Shown here: piece by piece, positions 37,345-46,621 of the stretch | Numbering within the stretch: position 1 is the stretch's first letter | Layout: each line of letters opens with the position of its first letter | Assembly: GCA_951813065.1 (NCBI GenBank) | Contig: CATOTH010000004.1 | Location: 124,001-188,000, forward strand | Direction of reading: 5' to 3' | Length of the DNA: 64,000 nucleotides | From: an uncultured Bryobacterales bacterium | Lineage (GTDB): Bacteria > Acidobacteriota > Terriglobia > Bryobacterales > UBA6623 | Made by a program: the position numbers and the translations under genes | The notes under the pieces: model-generated | What the model saw: only the letters and a program-made list of their open reading frames with translations | Database searches by the model: none | Told to the model about the DNA's origin: nothing

Positions 37345-38678
37345 AGTTGGAAGGCAAACGCGCGCTCGTCATCGGCCTCGGCAAGTCCGGGCTCGCCGCC
37401 GTGCGATTTCTGGTCGCGAGGGGCGCGATCGTTGCGGCCGCCGACCTGCGGGCCCGCGCCGAGTTGTTCAGGGCAGTGGAGGCGCTTGCGAAGCTGCCAG
37501 TTAGCCTGCACTTCGGCGCGCATCCGGACAGCCTGCTCCTGGAACAGGACCTCATCGTGCCTTCTCCAGGGGTGCCCTGGAGTCTTCCCGGTCTCGCCCT
37601 TGCCCGTCGCAGCGGAGTGAGCGTGTGTGGGGAACTGGAGATCGCTGCGGCCTCGTTGCAGGGCCGCGTGATCGGCGTCACCGGCACTAATGGCAAGACC
37701 ACGACGGCATCGCTTATCTGGCATGTCTTGCGGCACGCGGGCGTTCCCGGCGCTCTTGCAGGCAACATCGGCACTCCCGTCCTCGATGTTGTCGACGACT
37801 CGCGTCCCGACCATTGGCACGTGCTGGAACTGTCGAGTTTCCAGCTGGAAGCGAGCCGATCGTTCCGCTGCCACATCGCCGCTGTCCTGAATGTGACGCC
37901 GGACCACTTGGATCGCCATGCTGGGTTTGCCGCGTATGCTGCCGCGAAGGCGCGGATCTTGCGGAACCAGACACCGTCGGACGCTGCCGTGCTCAACGCG
38001 AATGATGCCCTGTGCGTCGCCATGGAGCCGCTGGCGCGGGGCAGGGTGGTCCGGTTTGGAGTGGATTGCCGCGACGGATTATCCGCTTGCGCGCAACACG
38101 GCCGGATCCGCTTCGAGGGCAGGGACGTTGTCGGAACCGACCTGCAAATCAAGGGCGCGCACAATCTCGAGAACGCCCTGGCAGCCGTCGCTGCCTGCGC
38201 TCTCGCCGGTGCCGACCTGGCTGCCATCGCGGAAGCTCTGCAAACGTTCCGCCCCGTGTCGCACCGGCTCGAACTCATCGCCAACGTTCGGGGCGTGGCC
38301 TACTACAACGATTCCAAGGCTACCAACGTGGCAGCTGCCGTGCGGGCCTGCCGGTCGTTTCCGTCCGGGCTATGGGCGATTGTCGGAGGTCGTGACAAGG
38401 GTTCGGATTTCGGTCCGCTGGCGGCGGTGCTGCGGGGCAGGGCGAAGGCCGCGCTTCTCATCGGGGAAGCCGCGCCATTGATCCGGCAGGAACTAGACGG
38501 CTGCGTGGAGACTGTCGAGGCGGGAACGCTCAAGGAGGCGCTGGAGTTCGCCGCCGGACGGGTAGAACGCGGTGACACGGTCTTGCTTGCTCCGGCCTGC
38601 GCCAGCTTCGATCAGTTCGAAGACTACATCGCGCGCGGCGAGGCGTTCCGTCGACTCGTCGGGGAGTTGGAGGGATGA
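37341..38678 (+). CDS. murD: UDP-MurNAc-L-Ala:D-Glu ligase
   Basis: A 445-residue Mur ligase that adds D-glutamate. The N-terminus KRALVIGLGKSGLAAVRFL is the Rossmann-like UDP-binding part; the ATP loop is VTGTNGKTTTASLIWH; GNIGTPVLDVV, ELSSFQLEASRSF, NVTPDHLDRHAGFAAYAAAK and YYNDSKATNVAAAVRA follow. ATG 37341 lies in the mraY stop. The gene ends one base before the ftsW start. Confidence 0.97.
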   Translation: MKLEGKRALVIGLGKSGLAAVRFLVARGAIVAAADLRARAELFRAVEALAKLPVSLHFGAHPDSLLLEQDLIVPSPGVPWSLPGLALARRSGVSVCGELEIAAASLQGRVIGVTGTNGKTTTASLIWHVLRHAGVPGALAGNIGTPVLDVVDDSRPDHWHVLELSSFQLEASRSFRCHIAAVLNVTPDHLDRHAGFAAYAAAKARILRNQTPSDAAVLNANDALCVAMEPLARGRVVRFGVDCRDGLSACAQHGRIRFEGRDVVGTDLQIKGAHNLENALAAVAACALAGADLAAIAEALQTFRPVSHRLELIANVRGVAYYNDSKATNVAAAVRACRSFPSGLWAIVGGRDKGSDFGPLAAVLRGRAKAALLIGEAAPLIRQELDGCVETVEAGTLKEALEFAAGRVERGDTVLLAPACASFDQFEDYIARGEAFRRLVGELEG

Positions 38679-38679
38679 G

Positions 38680-39756
38680 ATGCCGTTGATGCTCTGCTGC
38701 GACAGGATCTTGGTGTGGATCATTCTCTCCCTCACCCTTTTCGGGCTACTGATGGTGTATAGCACGAGCGCGGTCGCTCCCCAATCGAGCTCGCTCTACA
38801 TCGCCAAGCAGCTGGTGGCGGCCGTGATCGGTTTTGCGGCGATGTACGGATTGATGTTCTTCGACTACCGCTGCCTTCGAAACCCGAGAGTTGTGTACGC
38901 CGTGCTGGCCGCGTGCGTCTGCCTGCTCCTGATTGCGATGGCCCTCGGCACAGGAGCCAACACTCGGCGATTCCTACGTTTGGGCCTGCTATCGCTGCAG
39001 CCATCGGAGTTGGCCAAGCCGGCAGTCATCCTCTTCCTGGCGTACTTCCTCGAGCGCAATCGTGACCGAATGGACCGCCTTGCGTCCCTCGTCACGCCCG
39101 CGATCGTGGTCGGAATCTTCGCCGCACTGATCTTGGTAGGCAAGGACTTTGGAACGACGTTCTGCCTGGTGGTTATCGCCATGGCGATGCTGTTCATCGC
39201 CGGAGTGCCGATCTTCTATTTTGCCTTGGGCACCGTGCCAGCGATCCCGGTGTTCTACTTCGCTGTGTGGCAGGTCGAGTACCGCCGCGAAAGGATTCTC
39301 GCATTCCTCAACCCGGAAGCGGATCCGCTGGGAAGTGGCTTTCAGGTCCTGCAGTCCCAGATCGCCGTCGGGTCAGGGGGGTTATTCGGGAAGGGCTGGA
39401 TGGTCGGCAAGCAAAAGATGCTATTCCTGCCCGAGGCCCACACTGACTTCATCTATGCCACGGTGGGCGAGGAACTCGGACTGATCGGGACGTTGCTGCT
39501 GGTCATCGCGTTCTGCCTGTTCCTGTGGCGGGGACTGCGCGCGGCGCTCGGTGCCCCAGACCTGTTCGGCGCGTACCTGGCGAGTGGCATCACCGCCATG
39601 ATCGTCAGTCAGGCGATGCTCAACATGGGCGTTGCCCTCGGATTGCTGCCTACCAAGGGCATGCCCCTACCCTTCATCAGCTATGGCGGTTCCTCGCTGA
39701 TCACAGTCCTGGCCTCCTCGGGAGTGCTGCTAAACGTGAGCCGATTCGGACGATGA
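38680..39756 (+). CDS. ftsW: Septal peptidoglycan glycosyltransferase FtsW (SEDS family)
   Basis: A 358-residue membrane protein starting at ATG 38680 (MPLMLCCDRILVWIILSLTL). About ten TM helices. SEDS motifs: GANTRRFLRLGLLSLQPSELAKPAVI, LVGKDFGTTFCLVVIA, PEAHTDFIYATVGEELGLIG and LPTKGMPLPFISYGGSSLI. It polymerises glycan strands at the septum with FtsI. The frame upstream of 38680 is a shadow of murD. Its TGA overlaps ATG 39753 of murG. Confidence 0.96.
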   Translation: MPLMLCCDRILVWIILSLTLFGLLMVYSTSAVAPQSSSLYIAKQLVAAVIGFAAMYGLMFFDYRCLRNPRVVYAVLAACVCLLLIAMALGTGANTRRFLRLGLLSLQPSELAKPAVILFLAYFLERNRDRMDRLASLVTPAIVVGIFAALILVGKDFGTTFCLVVIAMAMLFIAGVPIFYFALGTVPAIPVFYFAVWQVEYRRERILAFLNPEADPLGSGFQVLQSQIAVGSGGLFGKGWMVGKQKMLFLPEAHTDFIYATVGEELGLIGTLLLVIAFCLFLWRGLRAALGAPDLFGAYLASGITAMIVSQAMLNMGVALGLLPTKGMPLPFISYGGSSLITVLASSGVLLNVSRFGR

Positions 39757-40862
39757 CTGGAGAAGCCATGCCAATCAAGCGCGTCATCATCGCCGCAGGT
39801 GGAACTGGCGGGCACGTGATTCCCGCGCTCGAGGTAGCTGGCGTGCTGCGGGCCCGGGGCTGGGAATGCGCCTTCGTCGGAACGCCGAAAGGCTTTGAGA
39901 ATCGTCTGGTGCCGCAGGCGGGATTCGAACTCTACCATGTGCCGATCGGGTCCCTGAATCGGGTCTCGATGCGGCGCAGGCTGGAAACATTGCTGTACGC
40001 CCCGTGCGCGTTGGCGGTCATGCTCGCGCTCGTGCGCCGGTTACAGCCGCTGGCGGCACTCAGCCTCGGGGGGTACTCGTCGGGCCCGCTGGTCGTGGCT
40101 AGCGCACTGCTCGACTTGCCCTTGGTCGTGATGGAACCGAACGCCCGAGCTGGCCTGGCGAATCGTCTGGCGGCCCCGGCAGCACGCCTGGCGCTCTTGA
40201 GTCACGGTCAAGCTGCGTCGTACTTCCGGTCGGGTACGTGCTTCCTGACGGGCATGCCGGTGCGTGGCGAGTTTTTCCGGACTGCGCCCAGGCCCAAAGG
40301 GTCACCGTTTACCGTTCTGATTCTCGGCGGCAGCCAGGGGGCTGCCCGGTTGAACCGCGCGGCCGTGGATGCTGCCCGAACATGGCAGGCCCAAAGTGCC
40401 AGGCCACCGCGCCTTGTGCACCAAACCGGCGAGCGCGACCACGCGACGGTTGCTGCGGCATACGCCGAGATCGGCATCGAGGTGGAGACCGCCGTGTTTT
40501 TTGATGACATGCCGGAGCGATTCGCCCAGGCGGACTTGGTGATCTGCCGCGCCGGTGCCTCTGTGATAGCCGAATTGTGCGCCGCCTGCAAGCCCTGCGT
40601 GCTGGTTCCGCTTCCGCACGCTGCTGACGATCACCAGCGTGCGAACGGTGCGGCCTTGGCGAAGGCCGGCGGGGCCGTGTTGGTGGAGGACACCGAATGG
40701 ACGGGACAGCGGATGGTCAGTGAAATTGCCTCGCTGCAGGCGAACTCCGGACGTCTGGACGCCATGGCGAAGGCGCTCGCGCCGCTGGCGCGCGGGCAGG
40801 CGGCCCGGGATGCCGCCGACGCCGTGGTCGCCGCGGCCAGGGCGGCGGGAAGGATTCAGTAG
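39753..40862 (+). CDS. murG: UDP-GlcNAc:lipid I N-acetylglucosaminyltransferase
   Basis: A 369-residue peripheral membrane glycosyltransferase that makes lipid II. IIAAGGTGGHVIPALEVAGVLRARG is the N-terminal G-loop; YSSGPLVVASALLDLPLVVMEPNARAGLANRLAA, LILGGSQGAARLNRA and CRAGASVIAELCAACKPCVLVPLPHAADDHQ follow. Two starts are possible: ATG 39753, coupled to the ftsW stop (ATGA), or ATG 39768, which has GGAGA just upstream. The second gives the family-like MPIKRVIIAAGG. Confidence 0.96.
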   Translation: MTGEAMPIKRVIIAAGGTGGHVIPALEVAGVLRARGWECAFVGTPKGFENRLVPQAGFELYHVPIGSLNRVSMRRRLETLLYAPCALAVMLALVRRLQPLAALSLGGYSSGPLVVASALLDLPLVVMEPNARAGLANRLAAPAARLALLSHGQAASYFRSGTCFLTGMPVRGEFFRTAPRPKGSPFTVLILGGSQGAARLNRAAVDAARTWQAQSARPPRLVHQTGERDHATVAAAYAEIGIEVETAVFFDDMPERFAQADLVICRAGASVIAELCAACKPCVLVPLPHAADDHQRANGAALAKAGGAVLVEDTEWTGQRMVSEIASLQANSGRLDAMAKALAPLARGQAARDAADAVVAAARAAGRIQ

Positions 40863-40864
40863 CG

Positions 40865-42331
40865 ATGCTCTTCAGCCAGGGTGCGTTCCGCAAGCGGCGG
40901 CTCCACTTTATCGGAATCGGTGGGATTGGCATGAGCGGAATTGCCGAGATCCTGTTGAACCTCGGGTACACCGTGACCGGTTCCGACCTCCGGGGCTCCC
41001 CCGTGATTGAGCGGCTGCTCGACTTGGGCGCGAGTGTGCATATCGGGCACGCGAAAGAGCATCTTGGCGACCCGGAAGCGGTCGTCGCCAGCTCAGCGAT
41101 TCCTGCGGACAATCCGGAACTGGCTGAGGCCCGGAAACGCAAGCTGCCTGTGATTTCGCGCGGCGAACTGCTCGCGGAACTGATGCGGGTCAAGTACGGA
41201 GTGGCCGTTGCGGGCAGTCACGGCAAGACCTCGACGGCCTCCCTGTGCGCAGCCGTCCTCGGAGCCGGTGCCAAGGATCCCACGGTGGTGATTGGTGGAC
41301 GCGTCGCAACGATGGGCTCGAACGCGCGGCTGGGCAAGAGCGACTATCTGCTCGTCGAGGCGGACGAGTCGGACGGCTCGTTCCTGGCACTGGATCCGAT
41401 CATCGGGGTCGTCACCAACATCGATCGCGAGCACATGGATCATTACGGTTCGATCGAGCGCCTGATGCAGGCCTTCGAAGACTTCGCCAATAACGTGCCT
41501 TTCTACGGCGCAGCGATCGTTTGCGCCGACGACCCGCTCGCGAAACGCCTGACTGACCGGGTCCGGCGGCGCTGCCTCACCTACGGCCTTCACGCCGTCT
41601 CTCCGGACGCCGATGTCGTTGCCGACGACGTCCAACTCGGCCGTGGCATGGCGACCTTCAGGCTCCGGCGCGGCAGCAAGGATCTCGGGAGCTTCCACGT
41701 TCAGGGAGTGGGCCTGCACACCGTCCGCAACGCCATGGCCGCGATTCTCGTTGGCCTGGAGCTGGAAGTTCCTCTCGAGCTCATCCGGAGCGGGCTGGCG
41801 GACTTCGATGGTGTTGACCGGCGCTTCCAGCAGCGCGGCACGGAGGGCGGCGTGACGGTCATCGACGACTACGGCCACCACCCCACTGAAATCCGCACGA
41901 CGCTGGCGGCGGCGGCCTCGTGCGGCTATCGCACAGTCAACGTGATCTTCCAGCCCCACCGATACAGCCGCACCAAGGACTTGGAGGAAGAGTTTGCGGG
42001 GTGCTTCGCTGACTGCGACCGTCTCTGGGTCGTGGACATCTATTCGGCGGGCGAGGACCCTCTGCCCGGGGTCTGCAGTCCTGGCCTTGTGGACAGGATC
42101 CGCCATGCGGGGCACGCCTGCGCGACGTACTGCAGTTCGATGCAAGACGCCGTCGAGCAGGCGTTGGACCAAACGGCGGCGGGCGATGTCCTGATCACGT
42201 TCGGCGCGGGCAATATCTGGATGGCGGGCGAGGAGTTCCTCAAGCGAGCGCGAACCCGGGGTGAGGACTCGGCGGGCTCGTGCGCGGGAGTCGGTGCGCC
42301 GGCGTCACCGAAGGAGGCAAGACAGCTTTGA
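40865..42331 (+). CDS. murC: UDP-MurNAc:L-alanine ligase
   Basis: A 488-residue Mur ligase adding the first stem-peptide residue. IGIGGIGMSGIAEILLNLGYTV is the N-terminal signature; AGSHGKTSTASLCAAVL the ATP loop; LVEADESDGSFL, IDREHMDHYGS and VIDDYGHHPTEIRTTLAAA are diagnostic. The last 20 or so residues beyond KRARTRGED are a non-conserved tail that overlaps the ftsQ ribosome binding site. MurB, which often follows murC, is absent. Confidence 0.97.
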   Translation: MLFSQGAFRKRRLHFIGIGGIGMSGIAEILLNLGYTVTGSDLRGSPVIERLLDLGASVHIGHAKEHLGDPEAVVASSAIPADNPELAEARKRKLPVISRGELLAELMRVKYGVAVAGSHGKTSTASLCAAVLGAGAKDPTVVIGGRVATMGSNARLGKSDYLLVEADESDGSFLALDPIIGVVTNIDREHMDHYGSIERLMQAFEDFANNVPFYGAAIVCADDPLAKRLTDRVRRRCLTYGLHAVSPDADVVADDVQLGRGMATFRLRRGSKDLGSFHVQGVGLHTVRNAMAAILVGLELEVPLELIRSGLADFDGVDRRFQQRGTEGGVTVIDDYGHHPTEIRTTLAAAASCGYRTVNVIFQPHRYSRTKDLEEEFAGCFADCDRLWVVDIYSAGEDPLPGVCSPGLVDRIRHAGHACATYCSSMQDAVEQALDQTAAGDVLITFGAGNIWMAGEEFLKRARTRGEDSAGSCAGVGAPASPKEARQL

Positions 42332-43194
42332 GAGTCACTGAAGGAAGCATCACGCGGGTTGACGATTCGGCCGCCTACCTGCGTGTCCCGCGGCCCCTGA
42401 AGGCCGTCAGCCGATGGAAGCCGAGCGAGATGTTCAAGCGCCGTGCCATCCGACTCTCCGGTTGGGCCGTGCTGCTGTGCTCGGGACACTGGATTCTGTA
42501 CTCCGTCCTGCTGCAGACCGCCCCGTTCCGGGTCGACCTTCAGCAGGCAAGCTGGCAGGTGGACGGCCTGTCCGTGGTTCGCGACGACGAGGTCAAAGCG
42601 CTGTTCGAACAGGATTTCGGCCGGAGCATGGTGGCTGTCGATGTGTCCGAGCGGCTGGAGCAGGTGCGCGGGATTCCGTGGGTCCGCGGCGCTCGCGTCG
42701 GCAGGGTCTGGCCGAACAAGATTGCGGTGTCCGTCGAGGAGCGCGTCCCGGTTGCGTTCCTTCGGACGGGCGAAGCCGATGGCATTCGGATGATTGACGA
42801 AGAGGGGGTCATCCTGGAACCGCGTGCCGCGGGCGACGGGACGCTTCCCGTTCTGACCGGCATCGACTCGGACATGCCCTTCGACGAGCGGCGCAAGCGA
42901 ATGCATCTCTTCGAGAGGGTTCTGGAGGTCTTTGGCGGGGCGGATCGAGGACTTGGTCAGGCCGTCTCTGAAATCGATGTGTCGGACGAGGCCAATGCCG
43001 TGGTGCTGGCCAAGTACCAAGACCGGATGGTCAGGCTTCAGATGGGAGACCGGCATTTGGATCATCGCCTGGAGGTGTTCCTGAACTACATCGAAGCCTG
43101 GCAAGCGGAGTTCGGACCGGTTGAATCAGTCGATCTTCGATTCGAGAAACAAGTGGCGGTGCAGCCTGTAACGGGCCGAAAGGAGAATGGATGA
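42328..43194 (+). CDS. ftsQ: Cell division protein FtsQ
   Basis: A 288-residue bitopic division protein. The chosen start is TTG 42328, overlapping the murC stop (TTGA) and preceded by AAGGAGG at 42311-42317 with a 10-bp spacing. One TM helix at about residues 41-60 (LSGWAVLLCSGHWILYSVLL). A POTRA domain follows (VDGLSVVRDDEVKALFEQ, IPWVRGARVGRVWPNKIAVSVEERVPVAFL), then the beta domain (LPVLTGIDSDM). FtsQ bridges the early and late divisome through FtsL/FtsB. Its TGA overlaps the ftsA ATG. Confidence 0.9.
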   Translation: MRVTEGSITRVDDSAAYLRVPRPLKAVSRWKPSEMFKRRAIRLSGWAVLLCSGHWILYSVLLQTAPFRVDLQQASWQVDGLSVVRDDEVKALFEQDFGRSMVAVDVSERLEQVRGIPWVRGARVGRVWPNKIAVSVEERVPVAFLRTGEADGIRMIDEEGVILEPRAAGDGTLPVLTGIDSDMPFDERRKRMHLFERVLEVFGGADRGLGQAVSEIDVSDEANAVVLAKYQDRMVRLQMGDRHLDHRLEVFLNYIEAWQAEFGPVESVDLRFEKQVAVQPVTGRKENG

Positions 43195-44420
43195 CAGATA
43201 AGAGCAACACGTTTGTGGGCCTGGATCTAGACGGCGCGCGGATGCGCTGCCTGGTAGCCGCACAGGATGGCGGGCGTCTTCGATACCTCGGTGCCGGGAC
43301 TACCCCTCCTGCCCGATGGGATGAAATCGACGCGCGAGAACCGCAATTGACTGCCAAGACCGTTCTGGAAACGGTCTGCAACGCGGAGGAGGACAGTGGC
43401 CTGACGATTTATTCCGCGGTTGTGGGTGTCGGCGGAGCCCATGTCAGGAGCAACCTCGTCAAGACCGCAGTTCCCGTGCCGCAGAGCCGCCGCGTGGTCG
43501 AGGTCACCGATGTCGCCAACGCCCTAAAGAAAGCATCCGGAGCGTTGCTGGGTCCGGAATCCACCGCCCTTCAGCTCGTTCCGCTGGAATTCGTCGCAGG
43601 CTCAGGGCAGCCCGTGCTGAACCCAATCGGGCAGTCCGCCCGCCAGTTGGAGGCGAGAGTGAGGGTGATCTCCACGCGGACCGAGGAGCACGAGAGTGCC
43701 AAGCGACTGGTGAACGAAGCGAGCCTCTGCGTGGAGGAAACCGTCCTGGGTGGCTTCGCCGCCGCTTACGAGACCTTGACGGACGTGGACCATGGCAACG
43801 GCGCCGTCCATCTCGGAATCGGGAAGACCGCCAGCAGCCTGGTCGCGTTTTCAGACGGACGGTTACGGCTTGCGTGCGGGTTTCCCGTTGGAAGTGACGA
43901 CGTGGTCCACGACGTTGCCCGGGCGTTTGCCACGACGCCCGGGGTTGCGGCTTCGCTGATCTCGGACTACGGCCGGGCAGTGCACACATCCGTGAGGACG
44001 CGTTCCTACGTGATCGTGCCGACCACTGGACCGCTATACGAGCGTGAGTTCGGCAGGCCGTGGCCCTGCAGCATGCTCGACAAGCTTATCGCGCTCCGCA
44101 TCGAGGAGTGCATCGTGATGGCTCGGGACGAGCTCCGGCGGGCCGGTCTCACCAACGGGGAGGTTCGCTCCCTGATCATTTCGGGAGACTTGGCGGCACT
44201 GCCCGGCATCACGGACATGGCGCAGTCAATCACAGGGCTCAGGTCCCGCATCGGAGCACCGTCGCATCTCGCCGGTCTGCCGGATGAGTTGCGGAATCCC
44301 GAATGGGCCTGTGCCGCAGGCTTGGTGCGCTATGCGCACCGCCTCGCAGAACGTCCCAGGGACGCCAGCGAGACCAAACCAGCATTCGAACAGACCAGAC
44401 ACCAGGAGAAAGCAGCATGA
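43191..44420 (+). CDS. ftsA: Cell division protein FtsA
   Basis: A 409-residue actin-like ATPase that anchors FtsZ to the membrane. FVGLDLDGARMRCLVA is the phosphate-1 region; the SHS2-type insertion (YSAVVGVGGAHVRSN) and GNGAVHLGIGKTASSLVAFSDGRL (phosphate-2), then LIISGDLAALPGI (adenosine) follow. The last residues do not form an obvious amphipathic membrane-targeting helix, unlike E. coli FtsA. IGKTASS replaces the usual IGGGTTD-type motif, so nucleotide binding may be altered. ATG 43191 lies in the ftsQ stop and its stop overlaps the ftsZ ATG. Confidence 0.93.
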   Translation: MTDKSNTFVGLDLDGARMRCLVAAQDGGRLRYLGAGTTPPARWDEIDAREPQLTAKTVLETVCNAEEDSGLTIYSAVVGVGGAHVRSNLVKTAVPVPQSRRVVEVTDVANALKKASGALLGPESTALQLVPLEFVAGSGQPVLNPIGQSARQLEARVRVISTRTEEHESAKRLVNEASLCVEETVLGGFAAAYETLTDVDHGNGAVHLGIGKTASSLVAFSDGRLRLACGFPVGSDDVVHDVARAFATTPGVAASLISDYGRAVHTSVRTRSYVIVPTTGPLYEREFGRPWPCSMLDKLIALRIEECIVMARDELRRAGLTNGEVRSLIISGDLAALPGITDMAQSITGLRSRIGAPSHLAGLPDELRNPEWACAAGLVRYAHRLAERPRDASETKPAFEQTRHQEKAA

Positions 44421-45748
44421 CTGAGAAGAAGCACACCAACGGCGAGTCGGATCAAATCGATCTTTCCGCCATGAAGTTCACAATTGAGGAGGTGCCGAAA
44501 GGTCGCGTCGCCATCAAGGTGATCGGCATCGGCGGTTGTGGTGGAAACATCGTCAATCACATGATCGAGAAAGGCATCGAAGGCGCCGAGTTTGCCTGTC
44601 TCAACACCGATGAGCAGGCGCTCAACAGCTGCCGTGCCCCGACCAAGTTGCTGATTGGCAGCCGCGTCACCCAAGGTTATGGCACCGGATCCAACCCCGA
44701 AGTCGGTCGAGAGGCGGCCCTTGAGAACACCGAGGAGGTCACCGAGTTGCTGGAGGGCACGGACCTGGCCTTCCTGGCTGTCGGCCTCGGTGGCGGGACG
44801 GGGACCGGAGCGACACCAGTCATTGCCCAATTGGCGAAGCAGATGGGCGCCCTTACGGTGGCTGCGGTGGTCAAGCCCTTCGCCTTCGAGGGCAAGCATC
44901 GCAATGGTGTTGCAGACGAAGGAGTCGAAACCCTCTTGAGCCAGGCTGATACCGCGATTGTCATTCCGAATGAGCAGCTCTTGGAGCAAGCGGAAGTGGG
45001 GAGCGGATTCTTTGATGGATTCGGGATGGCCGTCGAGCGTGTGCGGGAAGCTGTGCAAGGCATCAACGACATCATCCTGAAACCCGGAATCATGAACGCC
45101 GACTTCGCGGACATCCGTGTAGTCCTGCAGGACGCCGGGCTTGCGGCGATCGGTTCCGCGGAGCGCTCCGGCCGCGATGCCGCGATGCAGGCTGCCCGTG
45201 ACGCGATCAGCAGTCCCACGATGAAGAACGAGGGTCTCCGGTTTGCCCGCAAGGTGCTCGTCAACATCACCGGCTCGGCGCAATTCGGCATCCATGATGC
45301 TAGCGAGGCCTTCCAGCTGATCCAGCGTGAGGTTGCATCGGATGCCAACCTGATCATCGGCACAGTGCAAGATGATTCGATGGCTGAATCCGTGCGTGTA
45401 ATGGTGCTTGCCTCCGGCTTCGCCAGCGAGACCTTCCGCCTGGAATCGCCAGCGGACGTTCCGGAGTCCCGTCAGGAAATCAGCGCCGGCGAGGCTTCTT
45501 GGGATTCCGAACCCACTGTCGAGGTCGGTGACCCGGGTCTGGAGGAACTGCAGCCCGTGGTAGAACCCCTTGTCCAGTCGGCGGCTAACGACAACCAAGC
45601 GGCCGCGCCTGCACTGGATGACCGCATGCCGAATGGCAGGCCGCTGGACTTCATGCCTCCGCCGAAAATCCAGGATCAGGACTCGGACTACGACGAAGGC
45701 GAGTCCCAGAAGCCCGCCTTCTTCCGTCGTCGCTCGATCTTCCGATAG
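44417..45748 (+). CDS. ftsZ: Cell division GTPase FtsZ
   Basis: A 443-residue tubulin homologue that forms the division ring. Start is ATG 44417 within the ftsA stop. IKVIGIGGCGGNIVNHMI, NTDEQAL, the GTP loop GGGTGTG at about 125-131, and the T7 catalytic loop (MNADFADIRVVL, with NADFAD for the usual NVDFAD) are present. The following segment (LAAIGSAERSGRDAAMQAA) differs from the usual GxAxxGxGxAxGExRA. A variable acidic/Pro-rich linker ends in the basic tail PAFFRRRSIFR, the likely FtsA-binding tail. It is the last gene of the dcw cluster. Confidence 0.96.
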   Translation: MTEKKHTNGESDQIDLSAMKFTIEEVPKGRVAIKVIGIGGCGGNIVNHMIEKGIEGAEFACLNTDEQALNSCRAPTKLLIGSRVTQGYGTGSNPEVGREAALENTEEVTELLEGTDLAFLAVGLGGGTGTGATPVIAQLAKQMGALTVAAVVKPFAFEGKHRNGVADEGVETLLSQADTAIVIPNEQLLEQAEVGSGFFDGFGMAVERVREAVQGINDIILKPGIMNADFADIRVVLQDAGLAAIGSAERSGRDAAMQAARDAISSPTMKNEGLRFARKVLVNITGSAQFGIHDASEAFQLIQREVASDANLIIGTVQDDSMAESVRVMVLASGFASETFRLESPADVPESRQEISAGEASWDSEPTVEVGDPGLEELQPVVEPLVQSAANDNQAAAPALDDRMPNGRPLDFMPPPKIQDQDSDYDEGESQKPAFFRRRSIFR

Positions 45749-45788
45749 CTCGGTCGTGGGCGCTGAGTCGAACCGCCCGCCCGGGTGG

Positions 45789-45794
45789 TATAAC
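45789..45794 (+). promoter_or_regulatory. -10 box of the NIPSNAP gene, six bases before ATG
   Basis: TATAAC at 45789-45794 (5 of 6 matches) is followed by six bases and ATG 45801. The spacing predicts a leaderless transcript separate from the dcw operon. The -35 region is weak. Confidence 0.5.
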
Positions 45795-45800
45795 TGAGCG

Positions 45801-46580
45801 ATGGACAGGCGCAATTTCATGGCAACTTCTTCTATTGCAGGCTTGGCGGCAGGTTCGGCGGCAGCCGCCCAAGCCGGCGCTGGCGAGAATCAAGTCTATG
45901 AGCTGCGCTGTTACCGCCTGCGCAACTCCAAGGCCGGCCAGTTCGGCCGGCTGACCGGTTTCATGGAGTCCGCGCACCTGTCCATGTCGAAGCGACTGGG
46001 CATCGTGCAAGGCTACTTTCGCGTGACGCTTGGCGAGTTTACCCCGCGCGTGTATACCCTGTCGGCCTATGACTCCCTGGCGGACATGGGCGCGAAGATG
46101 GAGGCCAAGCGAGCCGACAAGGCTTGGGTCAAGGCTGCCACCGAGTTCGGTATGCACGACGACGCGCCGTACGATCGCGTGGAGAGCTGGCTGCTGCGCG
46201 CGTTTGACGGCATGAAGACGATCGAGGTGCCCGAAGAGCCCGCCAAGCGAGTGTTCGACCTCCGGATCTACGAACAGGAAACCTTCCGCGACACCCAGGA
46301 AAAGATGCGCATGTTCAACGAGGAAGAGATCCAGATCTTCCGCGACTGCGGCATCAACCCGGTGTTCTTCGGGGAGACGATCGTGGGTTCCCATATGCCG
46401 AGCCTCATCTACATGTCGCACTACGATGACATGAATGCGCGCGCGAAGGCATGGTCGACGTTCAGCAGAAGCGAAGACTGGAACCGGATCAAGAACCACC
46501 CGGGCTGGAGCAATGCGGACATAGTCTCTACTGTCTCGAACATCCATTTGGCCGGCCTGCCGTTCTCCCCGATCCGCTAG
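45801..46580 (+). CDS. NIPSNAP-family protein with Tat signal
   Basis: A 259-residue protein. The N-terminus MDRRNFMATSSIAGLAAGSAAAAQA is a twin-arginine (RRNF) signal, so it is exported folded. Two ferredoxin-like NIPSNAP repeats follow: VYELRCYRLRNSKAGQFGRL at the start and VFDLRIYEQETFRDTQEKM in the second half. NIPSNAP proteins have no settled biochemical role; exported copies are abundant in Acidobacteria and Planctomycetes near sulfatases and sugar-use genes. The next gene, a sulfatase, follows after 41 bp. Confidence 0.88.
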   Translation: MDRRNFMATSSIAGLAAGSAAAAQAGAGENQVYELRCYRLRNSKAGQFGRLTGFMESAHLSMSKRLGIVQGYFRVTLGEFTPRVYTLSAYDSLADMGAKMEAKRADKAWVKAATEFGMHDDAPYDRVESWLLRAFDGMKTIEVPEEPAKRVFDLRIYEQETFRDTQEKMRMFNEEEIQIFRDCGINPVFFGETIVGSHMPSLIYMSHYDDMNARAKAWSTFSRSEDWNRIKNHPGWSNADIVSTVSNIHLAGLPFSPIR

Positions 46581-46608
46581 CCGCGGGGGCGCCGTCGCGC
46601 ACACGGGC

Positions 46609-46614
46609 TAGAAT
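46609..46614 (+). promoter_or_regulatory. TAGAAT -10 box, seven bases before ATG (leaderless start)
   Basis: CTAGAAT then seven bases and ATG 46622, nearly the same layout as before the parvulin gene (21652). It decides in favour of ATG 46622 over ATG 46613. Confidence 0.5.
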
Positions 46615-46621
46615 GGGCGCG

